From Microvirga sp. KLBC 81 (GTDB taxonomy: Bacteria; Pseudomonadota; Alphaproteobacteria; Rhizobiales; Beijerinckiaceae): a DNA stretch of 64,000 bases. The notes beneath the pieces were generated by a model. The model searched no databases. It worked only from the letters and a program-made list of their open reading frames with translations, and was not told where the DNA came from. Both the position numbers and the translations under genes were made by a program. This document shows positions 26,777 through 34,916 of the stretch, piece by piece. The stretch is from positions 1 through 64,000 of the forward strand of contig NZ_QDAH01000023.1 of the NCBI RefSeq assembly GCF_003075415.1, read 5' to 3'. The first letter of the stretch is position 1, and each line of letters begins with the position of its first letter.

Positions 26777-27958
26777 ATGAAAAGTCTCGCGAAGTCGGAC
26801 CGGAAAAATGCATTCCTGAGCCCTTTAGCATGGTCGGCAACCCTGATGGCCATGGTCAGCACTGCTGTGGTCGCGAAGGAGCCTGTCACATTTTCCGTCT
26901 CGTCCGAGCCTGAGGTTGTTTATCACTATCAAACGCAGCGTTGCGACTGGCGCTCAATCCCCGATTCACCAGCGAGAGCCTATCGGCGAGAGGATGGGTC
27001 AATTGTCCTCATCGCCGCTCACTTCCGCAACAGAATCTTCGAAGGCAGCAGTTTTGATGGCCTTCGGCCGAACTGCACCGTCTTGTCTCAGGGTAGTGAA
27101 TCGGCAAACCCTGAGGACTACGATGATCGCTTCTGGGTTCAGAGCCTCATACCTCTCGGTGACGGGCGAATTCTCGGCCTGGCCAGCCAGGAATATTCCG
27201 GGATTCGTCACGATGGCGTTTGCAAAATGGACTTCAACAAGCCCGACTGCTGGTATCTTGCACTTGTGGGGCTCGAAGCAAACGACCGAGATTTTTCGTT
27301 CAAGCTCCTGCCCCGCCATGAAAGACTGATTGCAGGATCCAACAAGCGATTTGGCCCTTCGGTCGACGCTGCGGGTTTCCTAACCCTTACCAACACGGTT
27401 TTCGATGGAGACTATGCTTATTTCATAGCATGGACTGAAGATGCGGCAGAACCGGGAGGGCGCGGGAACTGCCTGTTTCGAGCTCACCGCAGCAATCTGG
27501 AGACAGGTTGGCGGATGTTGAGCGGTGGCGAATTTGTCTCTCCGCCAAAGCCATATCAGGTTAAGGGTGAACCTCCTGTTCAAGCCAAGTGCGATCGGCT
27601 TGGCGGATCTCATATGCTTGGCAAGATCCGGTCCCTTGTCTGGCTCGAGACCAGGAACGTTTGGCTGGTGGTCTGGTCCACGCGAGTGAACGGAGCCGGG
27701 GGTATCTATTACTCGACTTCGCACGACCTCAGGAACTGGTCGTCTGCTGCCCTGCTCACTCCTCTCGAGCCCCCGTGGGGGTCGGATGGGATCGGCACCT
27801 TCTACGATTACCCTTCAGTCATCGATCACAACAGCGAGTCCCCCATTTTTCAGACGGTCGGAGACAGCTTCCATCTGTACCTTACACGTCTGAACTGGGA
27901 ACAGGACCACAGGCGGATGGACAGAGACCTGGTGCGGTTCGAAGTGACAGTGGACTGA
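26777..27958 (+). CDS. exported beta-propeller-like protein, glycoside-hydrolase-like
   Basis: The 393-residue protein has a signal peptide within residues 1-36 (SPLAWSATLMAMVSTAVVA). The mature part is rich in strands with aromatic/Asp motifs (SIPDSPARAYRREDGSIVLI, FLTLTNTVFDGDYAYFIAWT, GGIYYSTSHDLRNWSSAALL). S-x-D-L-x-N-W is typical of blades in five-bladed propellers such as GH43/GH32-like proteins. Catalytic acids cannot be assigned by eye. Its place between pyruvyl transferase and RTX genes suggests binding or trimming of the exopolysaccharide outside the cytoplasm. Confidence 0.65.
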   Translation: MKSLAKSDRKNAFLSPLAWSATLMAMVSTAVVAKEPVTFSVSSEPEVVYHYQTQRCDWRSIPDSPARAYRREDGSIVLIAAHFRNRIFEGSSFDGLRPNCTVLSQGSESANPEDYDDRFWVQSLIPLGDGRILGLASQEYSGIRHDGVCKMDFNKPDCWYLALVGLEANDRDFSFKLLPRHERLIAGSNKRFGPSVDAAGFLTLTNTVFDGDYAYFIAWTEDAAEPGGRGNCLFRAHRSNLETGWRMLSGGEFVSPPKPYQVKGEPPVQAKCDRLGGSHMLGKIRSLVWLETRNVWLVVWSTRVNGAGGIYYSTSHDLRNWSSAALLTPLEPPWGSDGIGTFYDYPSVIDHNSESPIFQTVGDSFHLYLTRLNWEQDHRRMDRDLVRFEVTVD

Positions 27959-27964
27959 GAGGCC

Positions 27965-28789
27965 ATGACTGCAAAGCCATCACCGACTTTGTCTTCTACC
28001 GTCACGCCCGATGAATCACAGAACAAGTCCCTTACGGGAACGCTGTACAGCAACTGGCTTCACAGCGGAGAGGGAATCGTTATGATCCAGAGGTCGGCTG
28101 GATCGGGTGATATCCACGGCAGCAGTGGCGACGACCTGCTTCTCGGAGGCTCGGGAGACGGTCACCTCCTTGCATATGCTGGCTCGGACACATTGCTCGG
28201 CGCCTCAGGCGATGACCAGCTCCGGAGCGGAGACGGAGGCGATTGGCTTGCTGCCGGTGAAGGGAGTGATCTGCTCATCGCCGGAACCGGGAACGACTGG
28301 CTCGCCGGTGGTGCCGACGATGACATCCTCCACGGCGATGACGGAAACGATTTCCTCAGTGGCGGGAACGGCAATGATATTCTTTCTGGAGGCACGGGCG
28401 CCGATATTATCGATGGCGGCAAAGGAAATGACCTGATCGACGCCGAGGGACAGAACATCATCGCCGGAGGAGACGGCACGGATCGGTATCGTGTGAGCAA
28501 CTTTCATGCCGCAATCGACGATCCGGATATCTTCCGGGATTTCGAGACTGGCTACGGCGGGGACATCCTCGACCTCGCGTGGGCCATCGAAACTGTGGAT
28601 CCTCGCAATAACACACCGTATCCCTCGGGGGCTGCATTTCCAAAGACCGCCCGAGCCGCAGGTCAAGTTGGTCCGCGTTCTCAATCAACGCGAAGATCCG
28701 ATGAATGCTGGCCTTCGTGGCTCCGATCGCCGCACGGAGCTTCTTCATACCTCGCCAGAGCGGCACCCGATCACATCCCGTTGATGTGA
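27965..28789 (+). CDS. second RTX calcium-binding protein, C-terminus possibly frameshifted
   Basis: The 274-residue frame contains RTX nonapeptides between about residues 45 and 170 (GSSGDDLLLGGSGDG, LAGGADDDILHGDDGNDFLS, LSGGTGADIIDGGKGNDLID). The C-terminal RTX-type domain starts normally (YRVSNFHAAIDDPDIFRDFE, then GGDILDLAWAIETVD). After about residue 222 the frame becomes Arg/Ser-rich. The alternative frame there reads PQVKLVRVLNQREDPMNAGL, which looks more protein-like, so a frameshift near 28630-28650 is suspected. It lies 7 bp after the propeller gene and is a likely second substrate of the exporter at 10008. Confidence 0.8.
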   Translation: MTAKPSPTLSSTVTPDESQNKSLTGTLYSNWLHSGEGIVMIQRSAGSGDIHGSSGDDLLLGGSGDGHLLAYAGSDTLLGASGDDQLRSGDGGDWLAAGEGSDLLIAGTGNDWLAGGADDDILHGDDGNDFLSGGNGNDILSGGTGADIIDGGKGNDLIDAEGQNIIAGGDGTDRYRVSNFHAAIDDPDIFRDFETGYGGDILDLAWAIETVDPRNNTPYPSGAAFPKTARAAGQVGPRSQSTRRSDECWPSWLRSPHGASSYLARAAPDHIPLM

Positions 28790-28857
28790 CGACGCCCTCA
28801 AGGATTGGCTGTGGCGTCCTGTTTGCACCATCTGAAGCTATCCCTAACAAAGTGGCA

Positions 28858-29370
28858 TCAATCTTGTGGCCGAAGTGAGATCCCAGCCGGTACCTTGAGC
28901 TCGCCCTCCCCATCTTCAAGATCGATGAAGCGATTATCCCTAGGAATGACCAATCCCTCCCCGATCCGCGGAAGCTTGGTCAATCCCGTGCAGGAGATGG
29001 AAGATTGGACTCCTGACGCAGTCTCGGTGCCCATCAGCTGAGCCTTGGCCTGTCCCGGGGCGGTGATGGCGCCTGCAATCCGCATGTTCTGGTCGGGAAA
29101 GCTCCAGGTGAAGCGCCGCCCTGTTTGATCCCAGCGCCCAGGCCACTCGCCCTCTTTGATGCGCGAGGCATCGAAGATGTAGGGGCTGACCTCCCCATCG
29201 TGCAGTTCGCCTCCGCCCACCCCTCCTCCAGGATAGAAGGTGATCACAAACCGAGACTGGTCCGATGCTCGGGTGCACCGCCACAAGGAGCCCGCCAGGC
29301 TCGTGCTGTCGGCCGAAGCTCCTGCCGACAAAAGGACGAGCGCGGCGCCCGTGCCAAGAAGTGCTCTCAT
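28858..29370 (-). CDS. exported hypothetical protein, 170 aa
   Basis: The N-terminus MRALLGTGAALVLLSAGASA is a clear signal peptide. The mature protein (LAGSLWRCTRASDQSRFVIT, then FDASRIKEGEWPGRWDQTGR and FTWSFPDQNMRIAGAI) alternates strands with a repeated W and resembles small lipocalin-like or META-like secreted proteins; the comparison is only structural impression. It is convergent with the EPS locus and has two cysteines that could form a disulfide. Confidence 0.7.
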   Translation of the reverse strand: MRALLGTGAALVLLSAGASADSTSLAGSLWRCTRASDQSRFVITFYPGGGVGGGELHDGEVSPYIFDASRIKEGEWPGRWDQTGRRFTWSFPDQNMRIAGAITAPGQAKAQLMGTETASGVQSSISCTGLTKLPRIGEGLVIPRDNRFIDLEDGEGELKVPAGISLRPQD

Positions 29371-29453
29371 GTTCCGGACCTCGTCATCGCAGGTGACGGA
29401 AGCAATGCTGATAGCTCAAAGACATTACCGAACCGCTGTCGCGGATCACACAA

Positions 29454-30053
29454 TTAGGTGGAGATTTCCTGATCCATCCTGACCGATGCCCGACCGCTGG
29501 TGATGTCCGTGATCATCCTGGCGATGTGCTGGGCTTGGGCTTCGGGCAAGTCCACTGTGAGCATTGCCCCTGCCTCGGTGAAGCTCTCCTGGCGGATCCG
29601 AACGCCCGCCGCGCCGGCCAATCGCGCCTTCACCAAAGCAAGATCGGAGAAGGTCACAGTGATGATAGCTTCCTGAACGGCAATGATCTCGACCATCTTC
29701 CCTGCGTGCAGGCAGGCAGCTGCGGCACCGCCATAGGCGCGGACAAGACCGCCGCCACCAAGGAGAACGCCTCCAAACCAGCGGGTTACAATAACAGCGA
29801 CATTGTCGAGGAGCAGCCGATCAATGGCCTGCAGGATCGGCTTGCCGGCAGTGCCGCTTGGCTCACCGTCATCGCTGCACCGATAGCTCTGACCCACCCG
29901 CCAAGCCCAGCAGTTATGGTTGGCGCCTCCGTCCGAGTGCGCGGCGATGAAGTTCTTAGCGTCCGGCTCGCTTGCAATCGGGCCAGCCGTCGCGACAAAC
30001 CGGCTCTTCTTGATGACCTGTTCGAGCGAGGTGGAGCTTTCCAAGGTAAACAT
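29454..30053 (-). CDS. yigZ: IMPACT/YigZ family protein
   Basis: The family core is plain: SRFVATAGPIASEPDAKNFI, CWAWRVGQ, the signature CSDDGEPSGTAGKPILQAID and VAVIVTRWFGGVLLGGGGLV with RAYGGAA. UPF0029/YigZ proteins have an N-terminal RNase-H/S5-like fold and a C-terminal ferredoxin-like domain, about 200 residues as here. Their role, linked to translation or stress, is poorly defined. ATG at 30053 is chosen; an in-frame TTG lies 18 bp upstream. Confidence 0.9.
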   Translation of the reverse strand: MFTLESSTSLEQVIKKSRFVATAGPIASEPDAKNFIAAHSDGGANHNCWAWRVGQSYRCSDDGEPSGTAGKPILQAIDRLLLDNVAVIVTRWFGGVLLGGGGLVRAYGGAAAACLHAGKMVEIIAVQEAIITVTFSDLALVKARLAGAAGVRIRQESFTEAGAMLTVDLPEAQAQHIARMITDITSGRASVRMDQEIST

Positions 30054-30191
30054 GGGGTGCGTTGAGGCCAATTGAATTGCGGTGTCAGCGGTAGACCTGA
30101 TTGTTTGTAAACACCAATACCGGCCCCACGTCCGAATGCCTTTTTAATGATCAAGCCGCGGACAGGAGCGCGTACATACAATCGGCAAACA

Positions 30192-31355
30192 TCACACGAT
30201 GCCCCAGGCGCGGTAGCGGGTTCGGCCGGTGAGCTCGCGCGGGAGCGCGCCGCCGAGCTGCGCCAGCATCAGGTCCACGGCCTTGGGCGTGACCTGCAGC
30301 AGCTTGGCCCCGAGCGGCACCGTCACCAGCGGCCGCGACAGGAACAGCTCGACCAGCTCCGGCAGCTTCGAGTTGCTGCGGCACTTGGAGGTCACGCGCT
30401 GCATCAGCTCGCGGGCGAGGATGAGCCGGTCGAGATCCTTGTGGGCAATCGCCAGCGCCTCCTCGAGCACCTGGCAGAAGCCCTCCAGCCTCTCCCGCGC
30501 CCCTTCCCGGCCCTGCGGCCGGAACCTGGATTGCTTGAACCCGGCGGCGAGCGGCAGCAGGTGACTGGTCAGGCCTCTCGCGCGCAGGATGGATGCAGCC
30601 ATGATCAGCCCAAGCCACGGCAGACGGGTGTAGAGGTTGAGATCGAGCCACGCATTCCATGCCACCGCTGCCGCCGCTATGGCCGGCCAATGGGCAGTGC
30701 GCTTGACCACCTCGAGCCACAGGTCCTCGGCCTCCGCCTCGTCCTGGTCCGGATCGTAGACCAGAGGCGAGCGGCGCTTCGGCAGCGGGGTCTCACCGGC
30801 GAGCACCTTGCTGGTGCGGTCGAGCAGGGCATCGATCTCGGCAAAGTGCGCCTTCCATGGATCGGCATCATTGGCGTAGGGCGGGTAGGCCTCGTCATCC
30901 TCCGGATCCGGTGGCTTGAGCTTGGACCGAACCGGTGCCTCCCCTGCACTAAAACCGCCGATGCCCCGCAGGGCTGCCAGGCCGTCAATCGACAGCGGCC
31001 AGGGCGCCTTGCGGGCCAAGGCCGTGCGTCGGGCCCGCAGGGCGGCCGCGGCCCGGGTGAGCTCGTGGGAGGGATGGCGCACGTCCATGCCGGCATCGTG
31101 CAGCACCAGATCGCCGACATCGACCAGGTGGCCGTCGAGCATGAGAGCGCGGATCGCCTCGGTCATGTCACAGCGCGACTGCCAGCCGGCCGCGAGGCCG
31201 GAGGCCTCCAGGCGGGCGTCGAAGCGCAGGATGCCAATCGTGATTGACTCCAGGCGACCGACGATCTGCTCCCACGGCAGCCCCGGCAGGTCGTAAGTGC
31301 GGGGCGTCAGGAACCGCTCGCCGTCGAAGTTCTCTCCCCTGCCTTCGAACGCCAC
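30192..31355 (-). CDS. RHE_PE00001-family protein (DUF1612 with HTH)
   Basis: The 387-residue protein has a DUF1612-like N-terminal and central region (TEAIRALMLDGHLVDVGDLV, LHDAGMDVRHPSHELTRA, RTAHWPAIAAAAVAWNAWLD) and a C-terminal helix-turn-helix (LVTVPLGAKLLQVTPKAVDL, then MLAQLGGALPREL). This family is typical of rhizobial plasmids and often lies near repABC. It is probably a DNA-binding regulator, but no function is established. A second, internally deleted copy lies inverted at 40627-40914, and the upstream sequences match too. Confidence 0.88.
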   Translation of the reverse strand: MAFEGRGENFDGERFLTPRTYDLPGLPWEQIVGRLESITIGILRFDARLEASGLAAGWQSRCDMTEAIRALMLDGHLVDVGDLVLHDAGMDVRHPSHELTRAAAALRARRTALARKAPWPLSIDGLAALRGIGGFSAGEAPVRSKLKPPDPEDDEAYPPYANDADPWKAHFAEIDALLDRTSKVLAGETPLPKRRSPLVYDPDQDEAEAEDLWLEVVKRTAHWPAIAAAAVAWNAWLDLNLYTRLPWLGLIMAASILRARGLTSHLLPLAAGFKQSRFRPQGREGARERLEGFCQVLEEALAIAHKDLDRLILARELMQRVTSKCRSNSKLPELVELFLSRPLVTVPLGAKLLQVTPKAVDLMLAQLGGALPRELTGRTRYRAWGIV

Positions 31356-31662
31356 GCTTGCACCCTACAGCTAAGTTGTTGATGTAGCAGAGCATAGCTT
31401 CTTGGTGCGAAGCAAAGCAAGCTCTAGCTACGATGGGAGGATGGACGGTGCGTCACTCTCTCAAGCAGCATCGGTATGGATCAGGCGCGTTGCTGCCTAT
31501 GAGTGGTTCTGGGCCGCGCTCCGACACGCTTTGAGGGTGCCGAAGCCTCAAGTGCGTTAAGTGCGTTGATTTCAAGCCGTTTTGGCTTCCTTGTGGAAAG
31601 ACCTCGCCTTTCCGGCTGGTTGACAGAATGACTTGGGAAACACCTGCAAGCAATCAGTTTAA
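31341..31662 (-). repeat. left arm of an inverted duplication flanking the replicon core
   Basis: Read on the minus strand, the sequence upstream of the RHE_PE00001 gene (TCATTCTGTCAACCAGCCGG ... CATCGTAG ... GCTTTGCTTC ... AACAACTTAGCTGTAG ... GCAAGCGTGGC) matches plus-strand 40352-40690 closely (TCATTCTGTTAACCAGTCGG ... CATCGTAG ... GCTTTGCTTC ... AATAACTTAGCCGTGG). The match continues into both genes. Confidence 0.75.
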
Positions 31663-31777
31663 TACGATCTAGTCGATGGACAAGCGCTGCAATTTGTTGG
31701 GAGCAGAAGCGTATGCCCGGGAGGTCTTGCTCCCCCATCCACATAGGTCATCACGAACTGGGGCAGATCATTTTGCT

Positions 31778-32026
31778 CTACGAGCCTCGCACCCGATAGC
31801 CGCGGCGCTGCTTGCGGCGGAGCCAGGATTCCAGAGCCTCGGCTGCCCTTTCTTGTGTTTGATGAACTTCGATCCGTTGGCGATCGTGTTGGCCGATCCG
31901 ACCCCGCTCCCGGACCAAGATTGGGTCGCCGAAGAGCGACGGCTCGATGCGCAGGACGTAAAAGCGCGAAACGTTCTGCGATGGATCACAGCGGTCCAGG
32001 ACGACGACATTGAGCTTGCCAGACAT
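31778..32026 (-). CDS. stand-alone WGR-domain protein, 82 aa
   Basis: The whole protein is one WGR domain (PF05406): SRFYVLRIEPSLFGDPILVR, ERGRIGQHDRQRIEVHQT and the ending WLRRKQRRGYRVRGS. The name-giving W-G-R reads R-G-R here. WGR domains are best known from poly(ADP-ribose) polymerases and MolR-type proteins, where they bind nucleic acid; short stand-alone versions are common on alphaproteobacterial plasmids. A longer frame on the opposite strand is its shadow. It lies just outside repC. Confidence 0.8.
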   Translation of the reverse strand: MSGKLNVVVLDRCDPSQNVSRFYVLRIEPSLFGDPILVRERGRIGQHDRQRIEVHQTQERAAEALESWLRRKQRRGYRVRGS

Positions 32027-32398
32027 GAGCCCAAGTGTCGTGATCCGCAGACTCGAGGTCCAATGAAAAGCAGGAATCTTTCACAAGCCGACGGATTCAC
32101 GGCCGTGATGGATTGTGTCCATTGCACTGTGTGCACACGACCGGCAGAGCCTGCCTAAAGCGCGAGGCCTACTCCCCCAAACTCAATAGCCGCGCGAGCT
32201 TTGACTTCCATCCTCTCCCGTCTCCGCAATATGAGCCTCCGGCATGGCGGTTCTGTATCAGCTTTGACATCGCATCCGTATGAACGAGACTGAGGGATCA
32301 TCCTGGAGGTTCATGAGGGGACATGAGCCATGGAGAGCCTTCCTTCAGGATGCCATGCGCGTGTTTCAGACGCGCTTTCCCCAGTCCCTGCAGTTGCG
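32027..32398. other. intergenic between repC and the WGR gene
   Basis: No gene or clear terminator is seen. The only notable feature is that it is the region directly downstream of repC, where some repABC plasmids carry extra partition or origin sequences. No GTT-N4-GC-N4-AAC site is visible here. Confidence 0.4.
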
Positions 32399-33616
32399 TC
32401 ATGCTGATTTTCTCTCACCACTCACAGCGACGCGAAGGAGAGCCATGACCATGGGCCCGACCGAGAACTTACCCTCCCGCGCCCGGTTCGTCAGGTTTCG
32501 CAGGTAACCACTGGCGCTCACGATCATCTCGGACCGCTGCAGCATTGCAGCAACCACAATGGCGGCGTCTTCATCGCCCATGACGGCACAGGCGTCTTTC
32601 CAGGCGGAGGGACTGATCCCTAACGCACCTCTCACCACACCGGCCGCGGTAACGAGCTCGCCCCAGGTTGAGATCCCCTGTCCTCCCTTCGTGTACATTG
32701 CGATATCCGGGCAGGCCTGCAGGACCAGGCTCAGAGAGAAGGCCCGGATGGGAGGCTGCCTAGCCTCAGGTTGTGGCGCCGAAGTTTCTTCCAGCCTTCC
32801 TTGAAGGCCTTGTTCAGAATCTAAAAGAGGGTTTGGTTTTGAACTCTGATAGTGGCGCTCACTATGAGACTCAGTGGCGCTCATATCATCAATTTTAAGC
32901 TGCGATTTCAGCGCGTTGTCCACATCAGCCCAAAGAGCCCTCAAATCGGCTGCAATCGCCTCCAGAACCGCTGTCTCAGCGCTGCGCGGCGGTGTCTCGT
33001 TGAGGGCATCAAAACGCGCCAGGAGATCATTCCAGGGACCGGCGAGATCCTCCTCCTGCGCAACAGCGATGGTCTTGGAGATGTCGCGACGGAGCAGCGT
33101 GATTTCTTCACGCAACAGGTATCGTGCCTTTCTCTCGGCTCGCGCCTCCTCGGCCAAGCTCTCGAATTCCGCGGCCCGTGCGACGAGCGGTGAGAGATCG
33201 AACCCGAAGGCCTGCTCGATCGAGCCCCCCTCCCCTTTCCGGGCGTAGCGCTTGCCGTTCGGGCTGTCGCGCCTGATCACCAAGCCCGCTTGCACGAGAG
33301 CGGCCAAATGGCGCCGCAGTGTCGCCGGCGACATGCCGTTGGCCCGGAATGTCAGGGCTTTGTTGGACGGGAAGACGATCAGGTCCGACCCGAGCTGCAG
33401 GGTGGTGTCCTGGTGGAAGGTCAGGAGAGCGTTGAGGACGCTCAGAGCCCGGTCCGAGATGCCGAGGGCCGTTTTGGCTTCACGGAGGTTGTCAAAGACC
33501 TTCCACTTCTCGGCCATAGTGTCCTTTGGGCCGGCCTCAGAAGCCGCTCGCGCGGCCAACATAGCCAGCGACAGAGACCGCCGGCCGAAAGGTGTTGTCG
33601 ATTGATGCACCGTCAT
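32399..33616 (-). CDS. repC: replication initiator RepC
   Basis: The start at ATG 33616 (MTVHQSTTPFGRRSLSLAML) gives 405 residues, the usual RepC size; the 23 codons upstream overlap the leader. Motifs: WKVFDNLREAKTALGISDRA, VLNALLTFHQDTTLQLGSDL, VFPSNKALTFRANGMSPATL (winged helix) and RRHLAALVQAGLVIRRDSPN. RepC is the essential initiator of repABC replicons, and the origin usually lies inside its own gene. It is separated from repB by about 1.4 kb instead of the usual 100-200 bp. Confidence 0.95.
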   Translation of the reverse strand: MTVHQSTTPFGRRSLSLAMLAARAASEAGPKDTMAEKWKVFDNLREAKTALGISDRALSVLNALLTFHQDTTLQLGSDLIVFPSNKALTFRANGMSPATLRRHLAALVQAGLVIRRDSPNGKRYARKGEGGSIEQAFGFDLSPLVARAAEFESLAEEARAERKARYLLREEITLLRRDISKTIAVAQEEDLAGPWNDLLARFDALNETPPRSAETAVLEAIAADLRALWADVDNALKSQLKIDDMSATESHSERHYQSSKPNPLLDSEQGLQGRLEETSAPQPEARQPPIRAFSLSLVLQACPDIAMYTKGGQGISTWGELVTAAGVVRGALGISPSAWKDACAVMGDEDAAIVVAAMLQRSEMIVSASGYLRNLTNRAREGKFSVGPMVMALLRVAVSGERKSA

Positions 33617-33719
33617 GGCGTTGACCTTTTCCAGGCCAAGCGTGTCCGTTCCCAAAAGCCGTGAGGCTCTTGAGTCGATAGGCAAAGCTCAGATGTCCGG
33701 AGAAATTGGCGTTTCCCCG

Positions 33720-33748
33720 TTGACACCGGATTCGCTGTATGGGACTTT
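33720..33748 (+). promoter_or_regulatory. putative promoter of antisense RNA 1
   Basis: TTGACA at 33720-33725, a 17-bp spacer (CCGGATTCGCTGTATGG) and a weak -10 position (GACTTT). The spacer is homologous to that of the second cassette at 34429 (TCGGATTGTCGGGGTGG), which supports the assignment despite the poor -10. Confidence 0.45.
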
Positions 33749-33754
33749 GAAGTT

Positions 33755-33823
33755 GTTCGGGTCTTCTAAGTCCCACTGATTTCTACGGCCTCCGAAGTTG
33801 GCGCTTCGGGGGCCGTTGCTTTT
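33755..33823 (+). ncRNA. ctRNA-like antisense RNA 1, upstream of repC
   Basis: It is transcribed against repABC. It ends in a 13-bp stem (ACGGCCTCCGAAG, loop TTGGCG, CTTCGGGGGCCGT; 33785-33816) followed by TGCTTTT. A second dyad, GGGACTT...AAGTCCC (33741-33774), lies around the predicted 5' end. Position, orientation and a terminator distal to repC match the counter-transcribed incompatibility RNA of repABC plasmids, which lowers RepC expression. The 5' end is estimated. Confidence 0.7.
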
Positions 33824-34100
33824 CCTACGTCGTCACGCCGTGGCACTTCTCCTCTGCTTGGTTCCCTGTGCGACCTGACCGGCTGGCTCATCGCTGCGCG
33901 CGAGAATCGGCCGATAGGACCTCATCCATGCCTCCACAAAGTCATCGAGGAGGCAAGAACGATAAAATCGCTGAAATTCCTCAGAAATTCGGAGCGGAAA
34001 ATCGAAAATCCGGCCCGGGCTCGGTTTGCGGAAAATCGCGACCAGACTTCCTGAGGTATCGTGCGACGGTATTGCCGGCAGAGAGGCGTGCGAGATCGCT

Positions 34101-34258
34101 GATGCATCGGACCCAAAAGTGGCCTTGCACTTTTGGGGCCATCCGATGCTTCCTCTTTCAAGCAGGGCATCGTTCGGGGCGAACCGGAGGCCCGCGTCAG
34201 CGAATAACCGGGACCACTTTTCGCTGACGCGGACCTTCGGGTCCGCACGATGCTCTAG
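34101..34258. repeat. palindromic interspersed repeat, copy 7 (between repB and repC)
   Basis: GCATCGGACCCAAAAGTGGC block, GGGCATCGTTCGGGGCGAAC, one CCGCGTCAGCG unit on the left arm and a mirrored CGCTGACGCGGACC unit on the right arm, GCACGATGCTCTAG end. The two arms are long inverted repeats. Confidence 0.85.
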
Positions 34259-34428
34259 CCTGGCGTCGCGCCAGCTGACGGCTGCATTTCCGCTCGGAGA
34301 GCTGCCCGCATTCCTGCTGTCAGCTCTTATGATGTGCGCTGGAAGAGCCCAGCTCTTGAACGATGCTGTGAACACCGCACCCTCCTTGCGAGGGCAAAGC
34401 AAGAGCGTTCACCGGAAGCCGATGTTCA

Positions 34429-34457
34429 TTGACTTCGGATTGTCGGGGTGGCATAAA
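34429..34457 (+). promoter_or_regulatory. sigma-70-type promoter of antisense RNA 2
   Basis: TTGACT (34429-34434), exactly 17 bp, then CATAAA (34452-34457), followed by AT-rich GATTG. This is the best-looking promoter in the window by eye and points to the terminator at 34501-34540. Confidence 0.65.
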
Positions 34458-34463
34458 GATTGT

Positions 34464-34540
34464 CGCTAAACGATCCTAGCTGCCGTCCCTCGGTAGCTCC
34501 AAGGGCCTCAGAGTTACCAGCTCTGGGGCCCTTTGCTTTG
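34464..34540 (+). ncRNA. ctRNA-like antisense RNA 2
   Basis: About 75 nt from the predicted start near 34464 to a terminator made of AAGGGCCTCAGAG, loop TTACCAG, CTCTGGGGCCCTT (34501-34533) and the tail TGCTTTG. Stem length, internal U-G pair and tail are the same design as in antisense RNA 1, and the promoters are homologous, so the two are paralogues. It lies directly after the stop of the small RHH-like gene on the other strand. Confidence 0.65.
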
Positions 34541-34545
34541 CCTGG

Positions 34546-34758
34546 TTACATCACTCTCTTCGTGGCATCTCCCGAAAAGACCATACGAATTGCGGCAGAC
34601 ATTGCTGCCTGCCGCGACGGATAAAGCCCACGCTCGACGGCCTGGTCGATTGCGGACGTAACGGACTGATCGACCCACACCGTAGCCTCTTTCAGCCCTT
34701 GGGCTCGCCGGGATTGGCGGTGGCGCTGAATGCGTTCACGGTTCGTTGGGTCGGACAT
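34546..34758 (-). CDS. small ribbon-helix-helix-like protein, 70 aa
   Basis: ATG at 34758 (MSDPTNRERIQRHRQSRRAQ) follows GGAG; a longer frame begins at 34827 without a good signal. The product has a basic N-terminus, then a strand (LKEATVWVDQSVTSAID) and helices (AVERGLYPSRQAAMSAAIRM), the layout of RHH/MetJ-Arc DNA-binding proteins. It sits inside the repB-repC interval in the rep orientation. It could regulate copy number or be half of an old toxin-antitoxin pair; no toxin is next to it. Confidence 0.65.
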   Translation of the reverse strand: MSDPTNRERIQRHRQSRRAQGLKEATVWVDQSVTSAIDQAVERGLYPSRQAAMSAAIRMVFSGDATKRVM

Positions 34759-34916
34759 GGATTGCTCCATTTCTTGTAACGACCCAACGCTGCCCGATTC
34801 TGCTTCGACGTTGGAGTCAAAATGCAAGAGTGAATCAGAATCACGTTGGAAAACTTCAAAGGCAATTTCCCGGCGTCTCTGAATCAGCCCGGTACCAGGC
34901 CTCCCCTCTGGCTACA

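Noticed and set aside
30147..31247. A 366-codon plus-strand frame opposite the RHE_PE00001-type gene
   Set aside because: The minus-strand product has a recognised family and a conserved second copy; the plus-strand frame is its shadow.
31676..32158. A 160-codon plus-strand frame opposite the WGR gene
   Set aside because: The minus strand encodes a clear WGR domain, while the plus-strand product is featureless.
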